This document shows positions 1 through 6,724 of a DNA stretch of 46,522 nucleotides, piece by piece. The DNA comes from an uncultured Ruminococcus sp. Its GTDB lineage: Bacteria > Bacillota > Clostridia > Oscillospirales > Ruminococcaceae. The notes beneath the pieces are model-generated. The model was given only the letters and a program-made list of their open reading frames with translations. It was not told where the DNA came from and did not search any database. Numbering within the stretch: position 1 is the stretch's first letter; the number at the start of each line of letters is the position of its first letter. A program made the translations under genes and the position numbers. The stretch is taken from positions 1-46,522 of the forward strand of contig UPZA01000017.1 in assembly GCA_900538575.1 (NCBI GenBank). The letters are read 5' to 3'.

Positions 1-2
1 CT

Positions 3-272
3 GACAGTGTTTCGTCTGCTAAGCCTGTACTGGACAAAACGGGCTACAAGAAGGGAGATAAATCGGACGATATATTTTGTATGAAAATGCAGCTCATTAT
101 CGCTAAGAAACTGGGAATCAATAAATACGGTATGGATAAAAACATATGGTTTGGAGACGGGACTCTGAACGCTGTAAATTATCTACTGGGGCAATGGGGT
201 TATAAACAGAATGGGATTGCCGGAGTTAATTTTCGCAAACGTCTAATAACGGAGATCGAAAAGAAGATGTAA
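3..272 (+). CDS. C-terminal part of a cell-wall-binding (endolysin-like) protein, 5' end cut by window
   Basis: The reading frame is open from the window edge to a TAA at 270-272, so only about 89 C-terminal residues are seen. The pattern (KKGD near the start, then a helix, then FGDGTLNAVNYLLGQWG and NGIAG) matches the peptidoglycan-binding type 1 fold, in which a G-x-x-T-x-x-A-V helix is followed by a short turn. Such modules commonly sit at the C-terminus of lysozymes, amidases and phage endolysins; which catalytic domain precedes it cannot be seen. A strong intrinsic terminator follows immediately. Its closeness to a tRNA-Ser remnant about 2.3 kb downstream would suit a prophage or island lysin. 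The fold call is moderate and the phage origin is inference. Confidence 0.55.
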   Translation, partial: DSVSSAKPVLDKTGYKKGDKSDDIFCMKMQLIIAKKLGINKYGMDKNIWFGDGTLNAVNYLLGQWGYKQNGIAGVNFRKRLITEIEKKM

Positions 273-280
273 TAAGTTAA

Positions 281-317
281 ATCCCCTCGGACTTAATTGT
301 CTGAGGGGATTTTTTTA
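281..317 (+). terminator. Intrinsic terminator after the endolysin-like gene
   Basis: An 11-bp stem (281-291 pairing with 300-310) with an 8-nt loop is followed by a run of seven to eight T. It is positioned 9 bases after the stop codon of the upstream frame. Confidence 0.9.
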
Positions 318-390
318 TACTTTGGAAATATCTATATTTTTCTTTGAAGAACTAGGGATTTAGATTTTCGAGCCGGCTTTCTGACGGATT

Positions 391-1725
391 TCACTCTTCC
401 GGTCTAAGCCATACTCGCGCTACGAAACGGTTATTTTCCTCTGTAAATTCAGCGTTGCCGTTATACTTTTCAGCTCGTCTTTTAACGCTTTTGATACCAA
501 GCCCATGATTTTTGACGTCGGTCTTGCTTGTTTTAAGGCGACTATTATGTGCTAGCACTGATTTTTCTATAGGGTTTGATATTTCAACCGAGTATGCTCC
601 GCCAAACACATCAAGTTTTATTATAATCTCGTAGTCTTTAAAGCTGTCGGTATACGCTTCTGTGGCATTGTCGAGGAGATTACCGATAATAGTACAAATA
701 TCTATGATGTCAACATTTTGAAAGCCTTCTGTTTTGCTAAAATCGCCGCTTGCATGGCATTTTATATCTATCTTATCATAACATTCAGCATATTTTTGCT
801 GAATGATTGCGTTAATATAAGCATTTTTCACACCTGTATATACCACACGGCCGCTATGTATTCTATTAACCAACTGTGAATAATGCTCACGTATCTTATC
901 ATACTCCTTATGATCTAAAAGACTGGTTGTTGTTACAGCAACATTTTCGATGTCATGCTTAATACTCCGTATCTCTTCTTCTCTTTTTATATACTCGTCA
1001 AGATTCTTTTTCATCGCCTTATTTTCAAACTGGTAAAATTTTATTTCCTCAGATTTCTGCTTATTTTGGGCAGAACGAAATATCCCGTACAGAGAAAGTG
1101 CATTAATCACTAACGCGATAAGAGAAGCAAACGTCATGATTAAAGGCTTATAACGGCTTACGTTTTGCTGAAAAACATATAACCCCATTGCAAACGAGGC
1201 GGCGCAAATAAAAAGCAGAGCTATCCACTCCGCAGAGCCGAAACTAAAGTCGGCGTTACGGAGATTTTTACGATACCATCTGTAAAAGCCGTATGAGGCA
1301 AGCGCAAACAGCAGCTTTGTTATAACTAAAATAGCTATACGTACCGCGCCTTGTATGTAAACGGCGGCGTGCAATCCGTTACCGTCAAGAAAACTATTAA
1401 ACGCCATCATAACGGGAATGTTTATAAGAAATATCATATAATTATTTATAAATATTATATAAAATTTGAAAAATAGATTTCCTTTCAAAAAAAGTACCGC
1501 GAATATCATACTTATGATAAGTTGTGATATACCCGGAAGCGTTTCCGAAACTTTTGCCGGCAAATAATTTGCTAAAAAAGCAATATTTATGAAAGAAACA
1601 AGCGTATAAACTATATATTTTAAACATTTATGTCCGGGGCTTTTATAGCCCAATACCATTGTTGTAAAGCCTGTGATGATAACTGCTTCAGCCAGACTGG
1701 CTGAGTGTTCTATCAAGCTCCACAT
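391..1725 (-). CDS. GHKL-family sensor histidine kinase (AgrC/quorum-sensor type)
   Basis: A 444-residue membrane kinase. Residues 1-215 hold about six hydrophobic helices, then a coiled-coil linker. The phospho-acceptor motif SIKHDIEN has its histidine at residue 257. The ATPase domain shows the N box NLLDNATEAY (near 348) and the G box GLGIKS (near 410), as in HATPase_c_5/AgrC kinases that read secreted peptides. It is cotranscribed with the LytTR regulator: the regulator stop and this ATG share one base (TAATG at 1725). No AgrB peptidase or AgrD precursor lies next to the pair, so the ligand is unknown. The family call is firm; a peptide ligand is inferred from the family only. Confidence 0.9.
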   Translation of the reverse strand: MWSLIEHSASLAEAVIITGFTTMVLGYKSPGHKCLKYIVYTLVSFINIAFLANYLPAKVSETLPGISQLIISMIFAVLFLKGNLFFKFYIIFINNYMIFLINIPVMMAFNSFLDGNGLHAAVYIQGAVRIAILVITKLLFALASYGFYRWYRKNLRNADFSFGSAEWIALLFICAASFAMGLYVFQQNVSRYKPLIMTFASLIALVINALSLYGIFRSAQNKQKSEEIKFYQFENKAMKKNLDEYIKREEEIRSIKHDIENVAVTTTSLLDHKEYDKIREHYSQLVNRIHSGRVVYTGVKNAYINAIIQQKYAECYDKIDIKCHASGDFSKTEGFQNVDIIDICTIIGNLLDNATEAYTDSFKDYEIIIKLDVFGGAYSVEISNPIEKSVLAHNSRLKTSKTDVKNHGLGIKSVKRRAEKYNGNAEFTEENNRFVARVWLRPEE

Positions 1726-2429
1726 TATCTAAACCTTTGCCCCCTTAAGTAAATACATTTTTTTAATATGTTTTCCTTTTTTGATTGGCTGTACTTAAGC
1801 GTTTCTCCTGTTGTCAGATACACAACATCTTTTAAATCCGCAATAAACCTATAATTTACCATTAAGCTACGGCTTAAAGTAACAAACTTATCAAAACGCG
1901 AATCTATCTGTAGATTACTTAAAGTATTTCGGTCGTTGTAAATCCCAGATTCTGTGTGAAATAAAGCCTCGTGGTTTTTCATTTCGATGTATACGATGTC
2001 AGAAATTCGTACACTTATATTTTTCGTGTCATAGGTCTGTTTTGCTATTTTTTCTTCCTCTAATAAAAAATCAAAGGCGTTGTATAGTTTTGTTTCTCCG
2101 GCGCTTTTATATATGTAGGCACACAGGTCATACTCGACGGCTACATCGCCGCAAGTCTCATTACTGCTTAAAAACATCACGGGTAAATCCGGACAAATTT
2201 TTCGGATGTCCTTAACTAATTCTATCCCCGAATATCCGGGCATCTCAATGTCTAATACGGCTACGTCTATTTTATATTTTTGTGTTTCTATGTCTGTCAT
2301 TAGATCGTGTCCGTTGAGATACTTTATTATTTGACAGGTCATCCCACGGTCATAATAGTAATAATCCTTGATCGTCTTTTCAAAATAGTCGAGAAAAAAT
2401 TGCTCGTCGTCGCAGATTGCTATTAACAT
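1725..2429 (-). CDS. LytTR-family response regulator (AgrA-like)
   Basis: A 234-residue two-domain regulator. The receiver domain (about 1-120) has the acidic pair D7/D8 and the phospho-acceptor D60 in VAVLDIEMPG. Residues about 135-233 form a LytTR DNA-binding domain (ISDIVYIEMKNHEALFHT, then RSLMVNYRFI). An AGGAGG ribosome site stands 7 bases before the ATG. It is the first gene of the two-gene unit with the GHKL kinase and has its own promoter (2453-2481). It presumably activates genes outside the window or its own promoter; targets are not visible. Confidence 0.92.
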   Translation of the reverse strand: MLIAICDDEQFFLDYFEKTIKDYYYYDRGMTCQIIKYLNGHDLMTDIETQKYKIDVAVLDIEMPGYSGIELVKDIRKICPDLPVMFLSSNETCGDVAVEYDLCAYIYKSAGETKLYNAFDFLLEEEKIAKQTYDTKNISVRISDIVYIEMKNHEALFHTESGIYNDRNTLSNLQIDSRFDKFVTLSRSLMVNYRFIADLKDVVYLTTGETLKYSQSKKENILKKCIYLRGQRFR

Positions 2430-2452
2430 ATATCCTCCTTTCTTGTTTTAAA

Positions 2453-2481
2453 ATTATAGCAAAAAAGTCGAATCATGTCCA
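2453..2481 (-). promoter_or_regulatory. Promoter of the LytTR/GHKL two-component unit
   Basis: On the minus strand: -35 TGGACA (2476-2481), 17-base spacer, -10 TATAAT (2453-2458), about 24 bases ahead of the regulator ATG. Confidence 0.7.
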
Positions 2482-2603
2482 GAGGTAAATTTATGTTTAA
2501 TAAATTCCGCTGGATTAAAAATTGTTGTGTATAATAAATATTAAATAGTCATTCCTACTCCGTTACTACTTATTGCTTAAAAACCGCAGTAAATACACGC
2601 GTC

Positions 2604-2670
2604 TGTAGCCCCTGCTAAGGGCGTAGGGTGGGAAACTGCCGCGAGAGTTCGAGTCTCTCCTTCTCCGCCA
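2604..2670 (+). tRNA. 5'-truncated tRNA-Ser(GCU) fragment; probable element attachment scar
   Basis: The 3' two-thirds of a class II tRNA are recognisable: an anticodon arm with loop CTGCTAA (anticodon GCT, serine), a long variable arm (GGTGG/CTGCC around GAAA), a perfect T arm (GAGAG-TTCGAGT-CTCTC), the 3' acceptor strand CTTCTCC, discriminator G and encoded CCA. The matching 5' acceptor strand GGAGAAG and a D arm are not present in the 60 or more bases upstream, where homology stops near 2604. Integrases that target tRNA 3' ends leave exactly this kind of copy at the far end of the inserted element. The fragment should not be a functional tRNA as it stands. Confidence 0.8.
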
Positions 2671-2675
2671 ATGGT

Positions 2676-2712
2676 AAATCGAATTCCGTTTATAAAATGG
2701 AATTCGATTTTT
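2676..2712 (+). terminator. Terminator retained by the tRNA-Ser fragment
   Basis: A 12-bp stem (2676-2687 with 2699-2710; core AATCGAATTCC) closes an 11-base loop and runs into seven T. It lies five bases after the encoded CCA, the normal place for a tRNA terminator, so it probably belonged to the original tRNA gene. Confidence 0.85.
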
Positions 2713-2759
2713 TTGTTGTCTGAATTTTTAATGTTTATTTTCGTTGTTAGTATATCTTA

Positions 2760-3061
2760 CCAGAAAGAATTGTTTATGAAGGATACAACAAAATGATTTC
2801 TGAAATTGAACCTGAAAAAATCATTTGTTACAGTTAAACGTTTTCTGAAATAAAATGAGATATTATTTATGTTAATTACGAAATAAGTTCGTGGAAATAT
2901 CTCAATGACATCAAGGCCAATTCATTGACACGGCAGAACAAATCTGATATAATAATTAAAAAGTACGTTATGTTTGCAAAGGCGGCGGAAGTGCATATGG
3001 TGGTGAGTGGAAACCAAAAGATGAAAATTCTGCAAGACTTTTAGGAGAGCCTAACACTTGA
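2760..3061 (+). pseudogene. Decayed DUF4417 gene (C-terminal half, two stops and a frameshift)
   Basis: Read in one frame from 2760, the translation gives RIVYEGYNKMISEIEPEKIICYS, a TAA at 2835, TFSEIK, a TGA, then DIIYVNYEISSWKY. This is the DUF4417 pattern in which an intact copy reads roughly YSEPFxEMxGDIxYV, so the stops replace Glu and Gly codons. Near 2966 the homology moves to another frame and continues as RYVCKGGGSAYGGEWKPK to a TGA at 3059-3061, again typical of the glycine-rich DUF4417 C-terminus. The N-terminal half is missing. DUF4417 proteins are of unknown function and often found on mobile elements. Family recognition is from memory of its motifs. Confidence 0.75.
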
Positions 3062-3126
3062 AGAATTTATTAATAGTAGTCATTCTGGTAAAGTATTTGA
3101 ATAATATTGAAGGAGATGAAAAATCA

Positions 3127-3405
3127 ATGAAAAATTATGAGTATAACCCTGCCGACCACAAATTTGAAACACTTGCAGAGTTTAAGATATATCTTTCATG
3201 TGGGGCAAACGTTGGGTTTAAATATAATGGTATCTACTATGGTATTGAAGGTCATAATAATAATTTTGAGATATGGATTTACGATAAAGAAGATATAGCG
3301 GTCGGATTAACCCTTGAGCAAACTCTTGATTTTGAATTTGACGGCGTCAAACTGCGTGATTTCATTACCACAGACGATGTGGAAATTACTGAGAGAATAA
3401 TGTAA
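3127..3405 (+). CDS. Small hypothetical protein
   Basis: A 92-residue acidic, soluble protein of no family I recognise; it begins MKNYEYNPADHKF and ends TTDDVEITERIM. I place the start at ATG 3127, behind AAGGAG, because the upstream in-frame TTG at 3058 lies inside the DUF4417 remnant and has no ribosome site. Sequence features (alternating aromatic residues in NGIYYGIEGHNNNFEIWIYD) suggest a small beta-rich fold. An intrinsic terminator follows. No neighbour hints at a role. Confidence 0.6.
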   Translation: MKNYEYNPADHKFETLAEFKIYLSCGANVGFKYNGIYYGIEGHNNNFEIWIYDKEDIAVGLTLEQTLDFEFDGVKLRDFITTDDVEITERIM

Positions 3406-3438
3406 ATTTCATTCATCTATTTTATAATCAAAGATTCA

Positions 3439-3486
3439 TAAACTCCGTATTTACGCTAAACGCCGCAGATACGGAGTTTTTAATAT
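3439..3486 (+). terminator. Terminator after the small hypothetical gene
   Basis: The arms AAACTCCGTAT and ATACGGAGTTT flank an 18-base loop and run into a short T tract, 33 bases after the stop codon. Confidence 0.75.
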
Positions 3487-3573
3487 TTATAAAATCATTA
3501 TAATAATATTTCTTGATAAAAATAGCCTTAAAATGATATAAACGCAACACGGTTTATTATTATAAATTCAATA

Positions 3574-3606
3574 AAAAGGGGTCGGAATTACCGACCTCTT
3601 TTTATT
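3574..3606. terminator. Terminator, probably used by the minus-strand gene at 3607-3825
   Basis: The hairpin GGTCGG-AATTA-CCGACC is flanked by A and T runs, so it can act on both strands. It abuts the stop codon of the minus-strand gene. Confidence 0.8.
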
Positions 3607-3825
3607 TCATAAGCACATATTAAACGGAATTCTGAATATCCTAATAGCGTTTATCTGAGGAGGTATACTCATAGTCATTATTCCGTTATAGAATATCTTT
3701 ACCCTGTTATTGACGCGAAAATTGCAGGCAAAGCGCGTATTTACCGAAACTATCTGAGACGTTGAGTTATCCCGTACCAGCAGTCTGTCTCGTTGTACTT
3801 CCAAAATAGTAGCGCACATGATCAT
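3607..3825 (-). CDS. Small conserved hypothetical protein (possible OB-like barrel)
   Basis: A 72-residue protein with the pattern ATILEVQRDRLLVRDNSTSQIVSVNT, then NRVKIFYNGIMTMSIPPQINA. I recall similar short proteins in gut Clostridia but no named family. The alternating strands and the NRVKIFYNG turn look like a compact beta-barrel, which is inference. AGGAGTG stands 8 bases before ATG 3825; a second ATG at 3819 would be too far from it. The unit is monocistronic, divergent from the choloylglycine hydrolase, with its own terminator. Confidence 0.65.
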   Translation of the reverse strand: MIMCATILEVQRDRLLVRDNSTSQIVSVNTRFACNFRVNNRVKIFYNGIMTMSIPPQINAIRIFRIPFNMCL

Positions 3826-3970
3826 AATGAAATCACTCCTTAAACATGATCATAATATTATATGAATTTATCTTTTAAAAGGTGAAACGGATTTATGCTT
3901 CAATATCGGTTACTCAGACTAATAATTAAGAAATTTCTGTAATAATATATAATAAGAAGGAGAGAACGAT

Positions 3971-4948
3971 ATGTGTACGAGTATAGCGATTAAAACGCAG
4001 GATTTTTATTTCGGACGAAATATGGATTTGGATTATGAGTTTGGAAACGGAATAGTAATTACTCCCCGTAATTATCCCTTTGAATTTAAAAAAGCCGGTT
4101 CCTTGAGGCGTCATTACGCATTGATAGGAATGGCGGAAATTTATGAGGGATACCCGTTTTATGCAGAGGCGGCCAATGAAAAGGGACTTTGTATAGCTTG
4201 TCTTAATTTTCCGGGCTATGCCTTTTATTCAGCCGTTGAGGAGACCCATAGCGTAAATATTTCTCCGTTTGAGCTTGTTTCATGGCTGCTTGGCCGGTGC
4301 GGCTCCGTTAAAGAAGCCAGAGAGCTTTTATCAGATATAAATATTATTGATATTCCTTTTAGCGGCCGGCTGCCGCTGTCGCCTCTTCACTGGCATATTG
4401 CCGACAGTGAAAGCTCTATTGTACTTGAATCCACTAAGGGCGGAATTAGAATTTATGATAATCCTGCCGGAGTTCTTACTAATAATCCGCCCTTTGATTT
4501 TCAGATGACAAATCTCTGCCAGTATCTGAATCTTATAACTGAAAATCCTTCAAACGGATTAAGCAGCCGTATGGGACTTAAACCGTTCGGTCACGGTCTG
4601 GGGAGCCGCGGGCTTCCCGGAGACTATTCGCCGGCGTCAAGATTTGTAAAGGCGTCTTATCTAAGCATGAATTCAGTATGCCGGGATACCGAGCAGGGCA
4701 GTGTGGCTCAGTTTTTTCATTTGCTTGATTCGGTGGCAATGGTACGAGGCAGCGTAAAAACTACCGGAGGCAATGATTATATTACAACTTATTCCTGCTG
4801 TATTAACGCCGATAAAGGAATTTATTACTATAAAACCTACGGTAATAATCAGCTTACGGCAGTTGATATGAACCGTGAAGATTTGAATGCAGACGCGCTT
4901 ATTAAGATTCCGCTTGTATTGTCGCAGCAGATTTTAAGAGCAAATTAA
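3971..4948 (+). CDS. Choloylglycine hydrolase family protein (bile salt hydrolase type)
   Basis: An Ntn-hydrolase of 325 residues, the usual length for bile salt hydrolases and penicillin V acylases. Removal of Met1 would expose the nucleophile Cys2. Other family active-site positions are in place: R16 and D19 (FGRNMD), N79 (CLNF), N171 (LTNNPPF) and R224 (PASRF). The enzyme would cleave the amide of glyco- or tauro-conjugated bile acids in the cytoplasm. In the substrate loop the sequence SRG (about 212-214) resembles the S-R-x form linked in lactobacilli to taurine preference; transfer of that rule here is inference. AAGGAGAG lies 7 bases before the ATG. The gene is monocistronic, with a terminator shared with the convergent coat gene. 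Penicillin V acylase activity cannot be ruled out. Confidence 0.88.
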   Translation: MCTSIAIKTQDFYFGRNMDLDYEFGNGIVITPRNYPFEFKKAGSLRRHYALIGMAEIYEGYPFYAEAANEKGLCIACLNFPGYAFYSAVEETHSVNISPFELVSWLLGRCGSVKEARELLSDINIIDIPFSGRLPLSPLHWHIADSESSIVLESTKGGIRIYDNPAGVLTNNPPFDFQMTNLCQYLNLITENPSNGLSSRMGLKPFGHGLGSRGLPGDYSPASRFVKASYLSMNSVCRDTEQGSVAQFFHLLDSVAMVRGSVKTTGGNDYITTYSCCINADKGIYYYKTYGNNQLTAVDMNREDLNADALIKIPLVLSQQILRAN

Positions 4949-4965
4949 GATTTATATATATAAAA

Positions 4966-5005
4966 TAACCGGAGCCGCAGGTTAAAGGCGGCTCCGGTAT
5001 TAAAA
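4966..5005. terminator. Bidirectional terminator between the hydrolase and the coat gene
   Basis: A perfect 11-bp stem (4968-4978 with 4988-4998; ACCGGAGCCGC) lies between convergent genes and is flanked by A/T tracts. Confidence 0.85.
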
Positions 5006-5012
5006 AGCTTTA

Positions 5013-5435
5013 TTAGCCCATATTGCCGTTTGAATTGGGAAGAATGTTGAAATTTTGATTGGGACGCTGGCCCGGGAGATAGAAGTATACAAATTTAATT
5101 GAGAAAATATCGCAGACTATATAATTATTGTTGGCATCATCATAAAGAGTAACGAAGCTTGTTCCCACAAAATACAGAATCCCCTGTTTTCGTGTGATTA
5201 TATTAGTGCCTATCAGGAATTCTATCACAACGTATTCTCCTATGTTTTCGGCAAGTATCTTTTGCATGGAGCCTATCATTTCAGGGGTATCGAACGCCTG
5301 CTGCTGCGGAGTCGTGAAATTATGCTCATTTGGAATAGACGCGTTCTTATTGTCGTTGTTGTTTCGCGGTCTTACCGACGGGTTTCTCGATTGATTTACA
5401 ATCTGTCTGAAGCTTTCGTCAAAATTGTTATTCAT
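5013..5435 (-). CDS. GerQ-like spore coat protein
   Basis: A 140-residue protein with an Asn/Gln-rich N-terminal 45 residues and a C-terminal domain (GSMQKILAENIGEYVVIEFL, KQGILYFVGTSFVTLYDD, YIVCDIFSIKFV) resembling clostridial GerQ-type coat proteins. In Bacillus, GerQ is a coat protein needed to hold the cortex hydrolase CwlJ in the spore. Here the gene directly follows a cwlJ-like gene (23-base gap), which supports the call. AAAGGAA precedes the ATG. Similarity to Bacillus GerQ itself is not strong enough to be certain. Confidence 0.65.
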   Translation of the reverse strand: MNNNFDESFRQIVNQSRNPSVRPRNNNDNKNASIPNEHNFTTPQQQAFDTPEMIGSMQKILAENIGEYVVIEFLIGTNIITRKQGILYFVGTSFVTLYDDANNNYIVCDIFSIKFVYFYLPGQRPNQNFNILPNSNGNMG

Positions 5436-5458
5436 AAAACAATTCCTTTCATAGAAAT

Positions 5459-5896
5459 TTACGTATCGGCATATGCGGCGGTGGGGTTATAGAAGCAGTG
5501 ATCTCCGATACGGATTACAAATTCGCCGACGTTTGACGGGAAAAACTGCCGGCATGTCGGCTGAAATGGATTAAAATACCATAGCGCGAAGCCAAGGTTA
5601 GTGAGTCTGTTGCCTGCTATCGCCCAGTTTGCAATATCATAATGCTCCTGATCGGGACGCATATTATAAATATTCTGCATATTATAATTTCCCCGTATGG
5701 TTTCGCGGACGCAGTCAAATTGCCCGGGTTGATAAATAATTGCCCTTATTGTCTTTTCAAGCCTGCCGTATTCGCCGTAGGTTATATTGACGCGGTTCAT
5801 TACAACGCATGCGACAGCCTTCATTCCGTTTTCTCCTTCACCTCCGGCTTCGCACTTTAAGATCCGGGCTAATATTTCCAAATCAGAAAATGCCAT
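5459..5896 (-). CDS. cwlJ: Spore cortex-lytic cell wall hydrolase (CwlJ/SleB catalytic domain)
   Basis: A 145-residue Hydrolase_2 domain without signal peptide or peptidoglycan-binding repeats, as in CwlJ rather than SleB. The family motif ILARILKCEAGGEGENGMKAV carries the likely catalytic Glu16. The conserved AVACVVMNR, PGQF and GFALWYFNP segments follow. The enzyme would cut muramic-delta-lactam-containing cortex during germination. It is the first gene of a two-gene unit with the GerQ-like coat gene, in the order expected for CwlJ and its anchoring partner. AAAGGAGAG stands 7 bases before the ATG. Confidence 0.85.
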   Translation of the reverse strand: MAFSDLEILARILKCEAGGEGENGMKAVACVVMNRVNITYGEYGRLEKTIRAIIYQPGQFDCVRETIRGNYNMQNIYNMRPDQEHYDIANWAIAGNRLTNLGFALWYFNPFQPTCRQFFPSNVGEFVIRIGDHCFYNPTAAYADT

Positions 5897-5984
5897 ATTA
5901 TACTCTCCTTTCAGGATAAATTACTTTAATAATAATATTCCTAATAATATAAAAATATTCATATGAAACCGCTGCCGCGCCAAA

Positions 5985-6017
5985 AAGCCGTTTCCCTTTA
6001 TTAAAAGGAAACGGCTT
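5985..6017 (-). terminator. Terminator of the hydrolase-acyltransferase-DUF6320 unit
   Basis: The stem AAGCCGTTTCC/GGAAACGGCTT (5985-5995 with 6007-6017) has a T run on the minus-strand side, just after the stop codon at 6023. Confidence 0.8.
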
Positions 6018-6022
6018 GTATT

Positions 6023-6724
6023 TTATATAAAGAAGCTTTTCTTAACTTTTTCATTAAGCTTATGGTTTTTATCAATTATAATAAGAATAATTCCCAAAAC
6101 AACAAATGTAATAAGAGGATAGTAAGACCAGATAAAATGCTCCTGCTCTGTAAAATTTCTGCTGATAAGAAATTCAAGCAGCACGCATTCGAATCCGATT
6201 AGTATAAGTGAAATAGCCGAAATCATAAGATTTGTAAAACGAGTAAAGCGCTTTAAGAGAAGTCCGGCTGATACAATTATCATAATTGAAATCATAACGG
6301 GCAATGCAAACGTTATAAACCAGCTTCCGAGGGTTTTATATTCAATGTATTTCAGGTAGCCGAGAATTACCGCAAAATCGACAAATAAATAAAAAAATAC
6401 GTTTTTATTTGAAATTAGCAATGGGATAAAAACGGCGCAGAAGATTAACAGAGCTGCTCCTAACCCAAAGCCCGACCAAACGATACGCCGGCTTATGCTA
6501 TAATCACAGACGAGACATAATAAAGCCGGAATCAGCAGAGCCAGGGCCGCAATAATCGTTTTGTATTTAGGATTCATTTTAGGCTGATTCAATTCTGCTG
6601 CGGGAAACGGAGGCTTTTCGTCTGTCCTGAGCTGTAGACCGGGATGATAAACCGCCGTCTGGCACAGCGGACATTTGTCGTCGGAATCGCTTAGCTTTAC
6701 TCCGCAATTAACGCAATAAGGCAT
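6023..6724 (-). CDS. Zinc-ribbon plus six-helix membrane protein, DUF6320 type
   Basis: 233 residues. The N-terminus YCVNCGVKL...KCPLC is a four-cysteine zinc ribbon (two CxxC pairs, residues 4-22). About 30 polar residues follow, and then roughly six hydrophobic helices from residue 53 to 220. I recognise this as the DUF6320 arrangement, of unknown function. Its ATG directly follows the stop of the acyltransferase gene, so the two are translationally coupled. The fixed neighbourhood with an acyltransferase and an esterase suggests a membrane partner or carrier for the product of those enzymes; that is inference. Confidence 0.75.
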   Translation of the reverse strand: MPYCVNCGVKLSDSDDKCPLCQTAVYHPGLQLRTDEKPPFPAAELNQPKMNPKYKTIIAALALLIPALLCLVCDYSISRRIVWSGFGLGAALLIFCAVFIPLLISNKNVFFYLFVDFAVILGYLKYIEYKTLGSWFITFALPVMISIMIIVSAGLLLKRFTRFTNLMISAISLILIGFECVLLEFLISRNFTEQEHFIWSYYPLITFVVLGIILIIIDKNHKLNEKVKKSFFI

